Source of the DNA: Betaproteobacteria bacterium
GTDB lineage: Bacteria; Pseudomonadota; Gammaproteobacteria; Burkholderiales; Burkholderiaceae_C
DNA length: 6,955 bases
NCBI GenBank assembly: GCA_025354965.1
Contig: JANXLW010000004.1
Span: forward strand, 1-6,955
Direction: 5' to 3'
The position numbers were made by a program, and so were the translations under genes. Shown one piece after another: positions 1 through 6,722 of this stretch (the first letter of the stretch is position 1; each line of letters begins with the position of its first letter). The notes under the pieces were generated by a model. That model was not told the DNA's origin. It did no database searches and saw nothing but the letters and a program-made list of their open reading frames with translations.

Positions 1-1199
1 CAGCCGAACTGGAACTTGTTGCGGTAATCGTCAATCGACCAGGACCGATTGGTGGTCATCAACACGCCATGCTCGACCTGGCCAATCAGTTCCTCGAGAG
101 AAGCGTTGCCAGGCTCCAGGTTGATGTTGGCCATGCGGTCAATCGGCGCCCGGTTCCAGGAGGAAGAACGAAAGTTGGCCACACCGGGCAAGCCCGAGCG
201 CTCCTGCGATTCGAGCGAACCCAAACCGCGCTTCAGAACCCCGCTCTCGATCAGCATCTCTTTGCTGGCGCGGTGGCCACCGTCATCAAAGGCGTAGCTG
301 GCAAGCTCATGGGTCTTGCTCGGATCGAACGATACATTCATCAGCGCCGAGCCGTACTGGAGGTTGCCGAAGTCTTGTTGTTTGACAAAGCTCCAACCCG
401 CGTAGTTGCGCTCATCACCGAGTATGCGGTCAAGCTCCAGTGGGTGGCCAATCGATTCGTGGATCTGCAACATCATCTGGTTCGGCATCAAGATCAAGTC
501 CATACGCGCCGAGGGGCAGTTGTCGGCATTTAACAGCGCCAATGCTTGCTCAGCGGTGTGTTGTGCCTGACGCACCAGCGTGGCGCGATCAAAGACTTCA
601 GCGCCAAATTGACCGGTATGAGACCAGCTCCGCGTCTGCGATTCGAGGCCCTCGGCGGCCGTCGCAGACAGCGTGATATCGACCATGTCAAAACTCTGGC
701 GAATGTCGGATCCGTTGGAGGAAAAGTAGTTGATCTGGGTCTGGACCAGCATCGCGCTGGCGCTGCGATTGACCAGAGCATCAGACAGCTTCATGGCTTG
801 TGAGGCAGCCAGCAGGCAGTCTGAAATCTCGGCCAGGCTGGCGCTGTCCAGATCGCGTTCGCGCGGACTGCGGTAGCTACCCGTCGCCCTTGGCCGCTGG
901 TTGGCATCAAACGCGTGCACCTTGTGGCCACTGGTGGCAAGCGTGGTGGCAATGGCGCGTTCGAAGGCGCGCTCTAAACCGGCGCTGCTGAGATCGGCGG
1001 TTGCGGCATAACCAAAGTGCCCGTCCACCAGCACCTCGCACATCGCGCCTTCTTCCAGGCAACTCTGGTTTCGCTCCGGGCGATCATTGCGCACAGTTCG
1101 TTGGGTCGTGGTTTCGCGGGAGTAGCGCAAGCCCGCCCACTGCGCCGACTTTAGCGCGTGTTGCAAGGCGGACTGATGAGGGATGACGGTGTTTGGCAT
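1..1199 (-). CDS. TldD/PmbA-family zinc metalloprotease, partial (C-terminus off the window)
   Basis: This reading frame is open from an ATG at 1199 to the window edge, giving 399 codons; full-length family members are about 450-480 residues. Residues 247-252 read HESIGH, the HExxxH zinc motif of the TldD half of the family, followed by PLE where classical TldD has GLE. Near the visible end, residues about 345-395 contain APIDRMANINLEPG and EELIGQVEHGVLM, matching the conserved TldD stretch after the metal site. TldD-type proteins are cytoplasmic peptidases; classical TldD works with TldE/PmbA on unfolded peptides, for example in microcin B17 maturation and CcdA degradation. The N-terminal 100 residues differ from textbook TldD, so this may be a divergent paralogue, and no symbol is assigned. 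The start has no clear Shine-Dalgarno sequence. Another in-frame ATG at 1271 is possible but also lacks one. The 124-bp gap after the transporter gene shows no convincing terminator, so read-through from it is possible. The third metal ligand, expected nearer the C-terminus, is not visible. Confidence 0.88.
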   Translation of the reverse strand, partial: MPNTVIPHQSALQHALKSAQWAGLRYSRETTTQRTVRNDRPERNQSCLEEGAMCEVLVDGHFGYAATADLSSAGLERAFERAIATTLATSGHKVHAFDANQRPRATGSYRSPRERDLDSASLAEISDCLLAASQAMKLSDALVNRSASAMLVQTQINYFSSNGSDIRQSFDMVDITLSATAAEGLESQTRSWSHTGQFGAEVFDRATLVRQAQHTAEQALALLNADNCPSARMDLILMPNQMMLQIHESIGHPLELDRILGDERNYAGWSFVKQQDFGNLQYGSALMNVSFDPSKTHELASYAFDDGGHRASKEMLIESGVLKRGLGSLESQERSGLPGVANFRSSSWNRAPIDRMANINLEPGNASLEELIGQVEHGVLMTTNRSWSIDDYRNKFQFG

Positions 1200-1323
1200 G
1201 ATTGAAAGTTGGGGAGTGATCAGGGCATGTTTGAAGACGCATATTGGAGCATGCTTCAACTGGCAGCCCATAGCGTCGGTAAACACGGTAGTGCGCGGAT
1301 GACGCGCGACAGCGAGCGGTTGT

Positions 1324-2589
1324 TTAGTGATGGTCGAGTGTCGTGACTCCGTGCGAAGTCGCTTGCAGGCTTGCGCGGTGGCGACGGAAGTGAAGCACCG
1401 CCAAACACAGCGACGCGAGCTGCAGTGCTGAGCAAAAATAGAAAGGTGCTCCAATTCGCCAATCGCCTGTGGGGTAGTGCGAGACCAGGGCCAGCATGGG
1501 CGCTGCCAGCATCGGCGCCACAACCGCCATCAGGCTGTTGAGGGAACTCACTGCCCCCATCGTCTGGCCCTGGCTGTGGCTGTCGGCCGCCGATGAAATC
1601 AAGCTCTGAACCGATGCGGCAACCGTCACGCCAAAGATGTTGACACCGATGACGACATACATCATCCAGCCCTCAGTCGCGGCACCCCACAAGGCATAGG
1701 CGAGTGCCGAAGAGATCAGGCCGATGACGGCCAGGCGCTGCGGGGAAAAGCGCTTGAGCAAAGGCCCCAGCAAGAACCCCTGCACGGCGACCGACACGAT
1801 GCCAACCATGGCCAGCGACCAGCCATTCTCCAGCGGACCCCAACCAAACTTGAAGGTGGTGTAGAGCACCCAACTGGTGTACAGCACAAACTGCGCGAGA
1901 CCACTGAACGCGACCACACCCACCAGTGGGCCAACACCCTTGAGCTGTGCCAGTTTGCGCATGGAAGTCACCGGGTTGGCCGCACGCCAGCTAAACGGTT
2001 TGCGCTGCGAGACCGGCAAAGACTCCGGCAGCACAAAATAACCGTACAGCAAATTGACCATCGCCAAAACACCCGCAACGAAAAACGGCAGCTGCAAGTT
2101 GATCGCGCCCAGCAGCCCACCCATGACCGGACCGACGATAAAGCCAAGCCCCATCATGGCTCCCAGCAAGCCAAAGCGTTTGGCGCGGTGCTCGGGTGGC
2201 GTGATATCGGCGACGTAGGCGTTCGCAATGGCGGCGTTGGCCTGCATCGCGCCGGCCACTACCCGTACGCTAACCAAGACCCACAAAGCAGTGGCAAAAG
2301 CGGTGCCAAAAAAACTGACGCCCAAACCCAGAAAGCCCAGTAGCAACACAGGCCTGCGACCGAAATGGTCGGACAGTGCACCCAATACCGGCGACATCAA
2401 AAAATTGGAAATGCCAAAGGAAAAGGCGACGACGCCGTACCAATAAGCCTGATCGGACTTCGAGCCGGAGAAGCTGCCAACCAGCGCGGGCAACACAGGA
2501 ATGATCAAGCCGATGGCCACCATGTCAATCAACACGGTCAGCATGATGAAGGGCATCGCGGCGTCGCGCGAGCGAAGGGTCTTAAGCAT
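1324..2589 (-). CDS. MFS transporter, TCR/Tet-like drug:H+ antiporter (12 TM)
   Basis: This 421-residue membrane protein has the layout of the DHA1 12-helix antiporters that include TetA. Residues 14-35 form helix 1 with an acidic residue at D22. Residues 70-80 (GALSDHFGRRP) are MFS motif A in the helix 2-3 loop. Residues 124-158 (AYVADITPPE, then GLGFIVGPVMGG) match the TetA-type helix 4-5 region with antiporter motif C. A central loop at about 190-215 splits the two six-helix halves. Residues 337-350 (DSHSQGQTMGAVSS) match the QGQ-containing helix 10-11 loop of Tet proteins. The family exports small molecules from the cytoplasm in exchange for protons. The substrate cannot be read from sequence, and resemblance to TetA does not prove tetracycline resistance. 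The Shine-Dalgarno before the ATG is weak (GTGGA about 8-9 bases upstream), and the start lies inside the end of a possible upstream small ORF. M12 is an alternative start with no better ribosome site. No TetR-type regulator gene is adjacent. Confidence 0.93.
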   Translation of the reverse strand: MLKTLRSRDAAMPFIMLTVLIDMVAIGLIIPVLPALVGSFSGSKSDQAYWYGVVAFSFGISNFLMSPVLGALSDHFGRRPVLLLGFLGLGVSFFGTAFATALWVLVSVRVVAGAMQANAAIANAYVADITPPEHRAKRFGLLGAMMGLGFIVGPVMGGLLGAINLQLPFFVAGVLAMVNLLYGYFVLPESLPVSQRKPFSWRAANPVTSMRKLAQLKGVGPLVGVVAFSGLAQFVLYTSWVLYTTFKFGWGPLENGWSLAMVGIVSVAVQGFLLGPLLKRFSPQRLAVIGLISSALAYALWGAATEGWMMYVVIGVNIFGVTVAASVQSLISSAADSHSQGQTMGAVSSLNSLMAVVAPMLAAPMLALVSHYPTGDWRIGAPFYFCSALQLASLCLAVLHFRRHRASLQATSHGVTTLDHH

Positions 2590-2710
2590 CGCGAGTGTCC
2601 ACCGCCACGATCATCGCCACATGCGCGACGAGTTGTTGCGGCGACGCCAGCACATCGTCCGCAGCTTGCTGCGCCAAATCGGAAAGCACAGCGATCAAGG
2701 AGGCGAACAT
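2582..2710 (-). CDS. Possible 42-aa small ORF overlapping the transporter start
   Basis: An ATG at 2710 opens a 42-codon frame that ends with TAA at 2584-2582, so it overlaps the transporter ATG (2589-2587) by 8 bases in another frame. The peptide starts MFASLIAVLSDLAQQAADDV and is rich in Ala, Val and Leu. Most of its codons end in G or C, as expected for real coding sequence in this GC-rich genome, and it stops where the DNA turns AT-richer upstream. The overlap would permit translational coupling, which fits the weak ribosome site of the transporter. Against it, there is no Shine-Dalgarno before this ATG, the peptide is not recognised, and GC-rich DNA produces frames of this length by chance. 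It could also be the 3' remnant of a gene whose upstream part was lost. No function is proposed. Confidence 0.28.
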   Translation of the reverse strand: MFASLIAVLSDLAQQAADDVLASPQQLVAHVAMIVAVDTRDA

Positions 2711-2777
2711 AGGATGGGACGGCTGATCATGGGCGCATCGTACATGGCTTCAACTTTGGACGTGCAGCCGCGCAATT

Positions 2778-2789
2778 CCTGTCGACAGG
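2778..2789. promoter_or_regulatory. Perfect 12-bp palindrome, candidate operator
   Basis: The sequence CCTGTCGACAGG is identical to its own reverse complement over all 12 bases. It lies between divergent genes, five bases from a longer inverted repeat. The following bases repeat one arm again (CAGG-CC-CCTG, 2786-2795). Position and symmetry suit a dimeric regulator binding site. No regulator is known for it, and no match to a named operator is claimed. Confidence 0.35.
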
Positions 2790-2794
2790 CCCCT

Positions 2795-2832
2795 GTGTTG
2801 CGATTTAAGCCAATCAGATTTAAATCCAACAC
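2795..2832. repeat. 13-bp inverted repeat with one bulged base and 11-base loop
   Basis: The left arm at 2795-2808 is GTGTTGCGATTTAA. The right arm at 2820-2832, read on the other strand, is GTGTTGGATTTAA. The arms pair over 13 bases if C2801 is bulged, around an 11-base loop (2809-2819). The right arm also contains a perfect 10-bp palindrome, GATTTAAATC (2817-2826), and GATTTAA occurs twice as a direct repeat (2802 and 2817). There is no T-tract on either side, so it does not look like an intrinsic terminator. It could be an operator, a structured leader or a dispersed repeat unit. Confidence 0.6.
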
Positions 2833-2970
2833 GCAGTTGTGGTTATTGGGATTGAACAAATTTCGACGCCGTAAAAGTAGCATCATTCAGCTAAGAAGAC
2901 GCATGCCGGTTATTAAAAATTTAAGGTGAGTTCAGTACAAGAACCGATCAGCAATCTACTTTTCGTATCT

Positions 2971-2978
2971 GGAGGTGA
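2971..2978 (+). promoter_or_regulatory. Strong Shine-Dalgarno for the small gene
   Basis: GGAGGTGA matches the 16S rRNA 3' end almost completely, and the GGAGG core is six bases before the ATG at 2982. An in-frame TGA at 2976-2978, within the same motif, closes the frame upstream and fixes this ATG as the first possible start. It is the best ribosome site in the window. Confidence 0.85.
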
Positions 2979-2981
2979 ACG

Positions 2982-3380
2982 ATGTTTGAAAAACTTAAGG
3001 AAGGAGCCACTGGGGCGATAGCGAACAAGGCTCAGGAAGTGCTTCATGAGTTCAACAACAGCCTGCCTACCCTCAAAGCACTGGGCCTTTCGGTCAGCAA
3101 TATCTCCTTCGGAATGGGACTTGTGCCAGAGATCAAAGCCACCTTCACCGGGTCTGTTGACGCGCTGGAGCCGGACAAAATCAAGGATCTCATGGAACGG
3201 CACCGAGACCAGAAGTCTCTCATTGCAATCCTGGAAGTCTTGCGCACTGCGGGTACTTTCAAGGAGCAGTTGAGCGAGCTCCCGGTTACCGGGATCAAGG
3301 TTGATGTGACCCTGGGCATACCCCCCAAGCTGGCAGTCGAGTTGCTTACAAAAAACACCACCCACGAGTTATCTGCCTAG
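2982..3380 (+). CDS. Hypothetical protein, 132 aa, unrecognised family
   Basis: I do not recognise this protein. The strong ribosome site and the clean position between neighbours support a real gene. It has no signal peptide and no membrane helix, so it is probably cytoplasmic. Residues 1-34 look helical and amphipathic. Residues 38-57 look like a beta-hairpin around a Gly-Pro turn (GMGLVPEIKATFTG). Residues 64-100 look like charged helices (PDKIKDLMERH, then KSLIAILEVLRTA), and residues 104-122 form a second hairpin-like stretch (VTLGIPPKLAVEL) resembling the first. It contains no cysteine, and no metal or catalytic motif was seen. Codon use is less G/C-ending than in the hut genes, with ATA, TTA and CTT present, which may reflect transfer or relaxed codon bias. 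It faces hutH tail-to-tail, with the stop codons overlapping in one CTAG, and is transcribed away from the transporter. It could be a small binding or stress protein, but nothing in the sequence decides this. Confidence 0.82.
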   Translation: MFEKLKEGATGAIANKAQEVLHEFNNSLPTLKALGLSVSNISFGMGLVPEIKATFTGSVDALEPDKIKDLMERHRDQKSLIAILEVLRTAGTFKEQLSELPVTGIKVDVTLGIPPKLAVELLTKNTTHELSA

Positions 3381-4954
3381 GCTGCCAGCCAAAGTTTTGG
3401 CAAGTCGGGCAAGGTGCGAAAAATGCGCGACAGCGAACCGTTGCGTACCAGGGTGGCGGCGTGTTCGATGTCGGGCGCCAGAAAGCGGTCTTGCGCCATG
3501 GCGGGTATCTGCTGGCGCAGTAGCGCGTGGGCCTGTTCCAGTGCTGCGGAGCTTTGCAGCGGGCGCAAGAACTCGATGCCTTGCGCCGCTGCCAGCAACT
3601 CGATACCCAGAATGTTGGCCGTGTTGCTGATCATGGCTTGCAGGCGCCGCGCGGCAAAGGTGGCCATCGACACATGGTCCTCCTGATTGGCGCTGGTGGG
3701 CAGGCTGTCGACACTGGCCGGATGCGCCAGCGATTTGTTCTCGGACGCCAGTGCGGCGGCGGTCACATGGGCGATCATGAAGCCGCTGTTGAGGCCGGCA
3801 TCAGCGGTCAGGAACGGCGGCAGGCGCGACACACCACTGTCAATCAACATGGCGATGCGGCGCTCGGCAATGGCGCCCACTTCGGCAATGGCCAGCGCCA
3901 TGCCATCGGCCGCCAGCGCCACCGGCTCGGCGTGGAAGTTGCCACCTGAAACCATCGCACCATGGTCCGAAGAGCTCGCGCCGGTGTCGCTCGGGGCAAA
4001 CACCAGCGGATTGTCGGTCACCGCATTGGCCTCGCGCAGCAGCACCAGCGCGCCGTGGCGCAGCTGATCCAGGCAGGCACCTACCACTTGCGGCTGACAG
4101 CGCAGGCTGTAGGGGTCTTGCACCCGGTCATCGCCGTCAACATGGGAATGGCGGATGGCGCTGCCCTGCAGCAGGGCGCGGTAATAGGCGGCTACGTCAA
4201 TCTGGCCCGGTTGGCCACGCAGCGCATGAATGCGTGGGTCAAACGGCCCGTCACTGCCACGGGCGGCATCCACTGTCAGCGCGCCGATCACCAGGGCTGC
4301 TTCCAGTACCGGCTCGAAACTGAGCAGGGCGTGCAGCGCCAGGGCGGTGGAGGTCTGCGTACCGTTGATCAAGGCCAGACCTTCCTTGGCACCCAGCGTA
4401 AGCGGTGTTATGCCGGCTTTTTGCAGTGCAGCGGCTGCCGGTACGCGCTTGCCGTCCTGCAGCATGTCGCCTTCGCCGATCAGCGCCAATGTCATGTGCG
4501 CCAGCGGTGCCAGGTCGCCCGAGGCACCGACCGAACCCTGCGACGGCACGTAAGGCACCAGCCCGGCGTTGTGCACTGCCAGCAGGGTGTCGATCACCAC
4601 CTCGCGCACGCCTGAATAGCCGCGCGCCAGACTGGCGGCCTTGAGTGCCAGCATCAGCCGCACTACTTCAGGTGCCAAGGGCTCACCGACGCCGACGCTG
4701 TGGGAGCGAATCAGGTTCAGTTGCAGCGTGTCGAGCTGCGCCTTGCTGATGCGCTGGTTGGCCAGCTTGCCAAAACCAGTGTTGACGCCGTAGACCGGTG
4801 CGTTGCCATCGGCGGCACCTTGCACCACTTGCTGGCTGGCACGGATGATGTTGCGGCTGGACGCCGGCAGCGCCAACTGCTGGACGCCGGCATGGATGGC
4901 TTGCAGTTGCTCCAGGGTGAGGTGGCCTGGCTCGATAGTGATGTTGGCAAGCAT
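3377..4954 (-). CDS. hutH: Histidine ammonia-lyase (histidase)
   Basis: HutH removes ammonia from L-histidine to give trans-urocanate, the first step of histidine degradation, as a cytoplasmic homotetramer. The 525-residue length is close to the usual 505-515. Residues 139-152 read QGSVGASGDLAPLA, in which A144-S145-G146 cyclise to the MIO electrophile that defines the family. Tyr55 (in VYGVNTGFG, 54-62) and His85 (in RSHSVGVG) sit where the catalytic Tyr and His of bacterial histidases are found. The loop SLPTSANQEDHVSM is also typical, so the active site looks intact. The MIO motif is shared with phenylalanine and tyrosine ammonia-lyases, but the hutU neighbour and the RSHSVG form favour histidine. 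The start follows the hutU stop by one base (TGACATG). AAAGGA at 4967-4962 lies seven bases before the ATG, inside the hutU end, so translation is probably coupled. No terminator fits after the gene, because its TAG overlaps the stop of the opposing small gene. Confidence 0.98.
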   Translation of the reverse strand: MLANITIEPGHLTLEQLQAIHAGVQQLALPASSRNIIRASQQVVQGAADGNAPVYGVNTGFGKLANQRISKAQLDTLQLNLIRSHSVGVGEPLAPEVVRLMLALKAASLARGYSGVREVVIDTLLAVHNAGLVPYVPSQGSVGASGDLAPLAHMTLALIGEGDMLQDGKRVPAAAALQKAGITPLTLGAKEGLALINGTQTSTALALHALLSFEPVLEAALVIGALTVDAARGSDGPFDPRIHALRGQPGQIDVAAYYRALLQGSAIRHSHVDGDDRVQDPYSLRCQPQVVGACLDQLRHGALVLLREANAVTDNPLVFAPSDTGASSSDHGAMVSGGNFHAEPVALAADGMALAIAEVGAIAERRIAMLIDSGVSRLPPFLTADAGLNSGFMIAHVTAAALASENKSLAHPASVDSLPTSANQEDHVSMATFAARRLQAMISNTANILGIELLAAAQGIEFLRPLQSSAALEQAHALLRQQIPAMAQDRFLAPDIEHAATLVRNGSLSRIFRTLPDLPKLWLAA

Positions 4955-4955
4955 G

Positions 4956-6662
4956 TCATTGTCCTTTCATGGGCATGTTCATGCCGTGTTCGCGGGCGCA
5001 GTTTTCTGCAATTTCATAGCCTGCGTCGGCGTGCCGCATGACGCCAGTGGCGGGGTCGTTCCACAACACGCGTTCGACGCGCTGTGCCGCTTCCGGGGTG
5101 CCGTCGCACACAATCACAACGCCGGAGTGCTGCGAGTAACCCATGCCGACACCACCGCCGTGATGAATACTGACCCAGGTGGCACCGCTGGCGGTATTGA
5201 GCAGCGCGTTCAACAGCGGCCAGTCGCTGACGGCATCGCTGCCGTCCTTCATGGCTTCGGTCTCGCGGTTCGGTGAAGCCACCGAGCCGCTGTCCAGATG
5301 GTCGCGCCCAATCACGATCGGGGCTTTGAGCTCGCCCGTGCGCACCATCTCGTTGAACGCCAGACCAGCCAGGTGCCGCTCGCCCAGGCCGATCCAGCAA
5401 ATGCGTGCCGGCAGGCCCTGAAAGCTGATGCGCTCTTGGGCCATATCGAGCCAGCGGTGCAGACCTTTGTTGTGGGGGAAGAGTTCTTTCATCCTGGCGT
5501 CGGTCTTGCGGATGTCGTCCGGGTCGCCGCTGAGCGCGACCCAGCGGAACGGGCCGACACCGCGGCTGAACAGCGGGCGCACATAGGCCGGCACAAAACC
5601 GGGGTAGTCAAACGCGTTGGCCACACCATAGTCCTTGGCCACCTGGCGCAAGTTGTTGCCGTAGTCCACGGTAGGGATGCCCATGGCATGAAAAGCCAGC
5701 ATGGCGCGCACGTGGGTGGCGCACGATTCACCGGCGGCCTGGGTCAGCTCGGCATGCTGCGCCGGGTCGCGCTGCGCAGCGCGCCAGCGCGCCACACTCC
5801 AGCCCGAGGGCAAATAGCCATTGATGATGTCGTGGGCCGAGGTCTGGTCGGTCACGATGTCGGGGCGGATACCACCGGCCTGGGCACGCTTGACCAGTTC
5901 CGGCAGTACGTCCGCCGCATTGGCGCACAGGCCGATGGACACCGCCTCTTTGCGACTGGTGTGGTGGGTGATCATTTCAAGGGCTTCATCCAGGTTGGCG
6001 GCCTGCTTGTCCAGGTAGCGGGTGCGCAGCCGGAAGTCAATGCTGGACTGTTGGCACTCGATGTTGAGCGAACAGGCACCGGCAAAAGTGGCGGCCAGCG
6101 GCTGCGCGCCACCCATGCCACCCAGGCCGGCGGTCAGTATCCAGCGCCCGGCCAGCTTGCCATCAAAATGCTGGCGGCCGGCCTCGACAAAGGTCTCGTA
6201 AGTGCCCTGCACAATGCCTTGCGAGCCGATGTAAATCCAGCTGCCGGCCGTCATCTGACCGTACATCATCAGGCCGGCGCGGTCGAGCTCATTGAAGTGT
6301 TCCCAGGTCGCCCACTTGGGCACCAGATTGGAATTGGCGATCAGCACCCGGGGCGCACCGGTGTGGGTGCGAAAAACCGCCACCGGTTTGCCGGACTGCA
6401 CCAGCAGGGTTTCGTCTTCCTTGAGTTTTTTCAGGGAATCCAGGATGGCGTCATAGCATGGCCAGTTGCGTGCCGCCTTGCCAATGCCGCCGTACACCAC
6501 CAACTCGTCGGGGTTTTCGGCGACTTCCGGGTCCAGGTTATTCTGGATCATGCGGTAGGCTGCTTCAATTTGCCAGTTGGCGCAGGTCAGACTGCTGCCC
6601 CGGGGTGCGCGTACCGGGCGTGCCTTGCTGCCTGCGAATGGGGTTTTTGGGAGATCGGACAT
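4956..6662 (-). CDS. hutU: Urocanate hydratase (urocanase)
   Basis: HutU adds water to urocanate to give 4-imidazolone-5-propionate, the second step of histidine degradation, using tightly bound NAD+ as an electrophile in the cytoplasm. The 568 residues compare with about 555-560 for typical bacterial urocanases, so it is full length with a slightly longer N-terminus. Residues 17-31 (VRAPRGSSLTCANWQ) and 54-66 (LVVYGGIGKAARN) match the conserved N-terminal region. Residues 179-190 (GLGGMGGAQPLA) are the glycine-rich NAD+ site. Cys422 in ARICWIGLGERH corresponds to the conserved active-site cysteine. Residues 499-511 (IHHGGGVGMGYSQ) are the conserved C-terminal glycine-rich segment. It is the first gene of a hutU-hutH operon, divergent from hutC, with a near-palindromic operator just upstream, so repression by HutC relieved by urocanate is the likely control (known for hut systems, inferred here). 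The Shine-Dalgarno before the ATG is weak (only TGAG about eight bases upstream). Confidence 0.98.
   Translation of the reverse strand: MSDLPKTPFAGSKARPVRAPRGSSLTCANWQIEAAYRMIQNNLDPEVAENPDELVVYGGIGKAARNWPCYDAILDSLKKLKEDETLLVQSGKPVAVFRTHTGAPRVLIANSNLVPKWATWEHFNELDRAGLMMYGQMTAGSWIYIGSQGIVQGTYETFVEAGRQHFDGKLAGRWILTAGLGGMGGAQPLAATFAGACSLNIECQQSSIDFRLRTRYLDKQAANLDEALEMITHHTSRKEAVSIGLCANAADVLPELVKRAQAGGIRPDIVTDQTSAHDIINGYLPSGWSVARWRAAQRDPAQHAELTQAAGESCATHVRAMLAFHAMGIPTVDYGNNLRQVAKDYGVANAFDYPGFVPAYVRPLFSRGVGPFRWVALSGDPDDIRKTDARMKELFPHNKGLHRWLDMAQERISFQGLPARICWIGLGERHLAGLAFNEMVRTGELKAPIVIGRDHLDSGSVASPNRETEAMKDGSDAVSDWPLLNALLNTASGATWVSIHHGGGVGMGYSQHSGVVIVCDGTPEAAQRVERVLWNDPATGVMRHADAGYEIAENCAREHGMNMPMKGQ
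4962..4967 (-). promoter_or_regulatory. hutH ribosome binding site inside the hutU 3' end
   Basis: AAAGGA on the minus strand encodes the last Lys-Gly codons of hutU and lies seven bases before the hutH ATG. It supports the 4954 start and tight co-translation of hutU and hutH. Confidence 0.7.
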
Positions 6663-6704
6663 GATTGAACTCAGGTATCGGTTAAGGGTTTGTCTGGATA
6701 GTGT

Positions 6705-6720
6705 AGTTGTCTATACAACT
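6705..6720. promoter_or_regulatory. Probable HutC operator between hutC and hutU
   Basis: AGTTGTCTATACAACT is a palindrome with 14 of 16 positions symmetric; only the pair 6711/6714 breaks it. The core TTGT-CTAT-ACAA has the form described for HutC operators in other proteobacteria (TTGTATATACAA-like). It lies in the 85-bp space between the divergent hutC and hutU genes. It abuts a -10 box for hutC and overlaps a possible hutU -10 (TATAGA on the minus strand, 6714-6709). A repressor bound here could control both directions. Confidence 0.75.
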
Positions 6721-6722
6721 TA

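Larger units (their letters stand above)
2711..2981. other. Divergent intergenic region, AT-richer than its surroundings
   Basis: This stretch separates the leftward transporter (and its possible leader ORF) from the rightward small gene. From about 2800 to 2980 the sequence is visibly richer in A/T than the flanking genes, with runs such as ATTTAAATC and TATTAAAAATTTAA. It holds two inverted repeats (listed separately) at 2778-2789 and 2795-2832. No convincing protein, tRNA or known RNA gene is seen. A weak promoter for the small gene could use TATTAA at 2911-2916 as -10, but no good -35 lies at the right distance. For the leftward direction only poor matches were found. Confidence 0.5.

Noticed and set aside
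69..533. A 154-codon + strand frame in the left region
   Set aside because: It lies opposite the TldD-family gene, which shows real family motifs on the minus strand. The + strand product looks like no protein family.
1230..1259. TTGAAG...CTTCAA inverted repeat upstream of the TldD-family gene
   Set aside because: It has six-base arms with a 17-base loop and no promoter or terminator context, so it could easily arise by chance.
1293..1307. GCGCG/CGCGC hairpin with a five-base loop after the transporter stop
   Set aside because: The stem is only 5 bp with no T-tract in the transcribed direction, so it is not supported as a terminator.
2501..2929. A 142-codon + strand frame running from the transporter start into the intergenic region
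   Set aside because: Half of it is antisense to the transporter and the rest crosses AT-rich intergenic DNA. There is no ribosome site, and the product is low-complexity and basic.
3388..3401. GCCAAA-GT-TTTGGC hairpin just after the small gene stop
   Set aside because: It is inside the hutH coding end, has a very short loop and no T-run, so it is not an intrinsic terminator.
3962..4615. A 217-codon open frame on the + strand opposite hutH
   Set aside because: It is an antisense shadow of a clearly identified gene, with no recognisable domain.
5298..6668. A 456-codon open frame on the + strand opposite hutU
   Set aside because: It is the antisense shadow of hutU, kept open by G/C-rich codon bias. 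Its translation has no family features, while hutU on the other strand is unmistakable.
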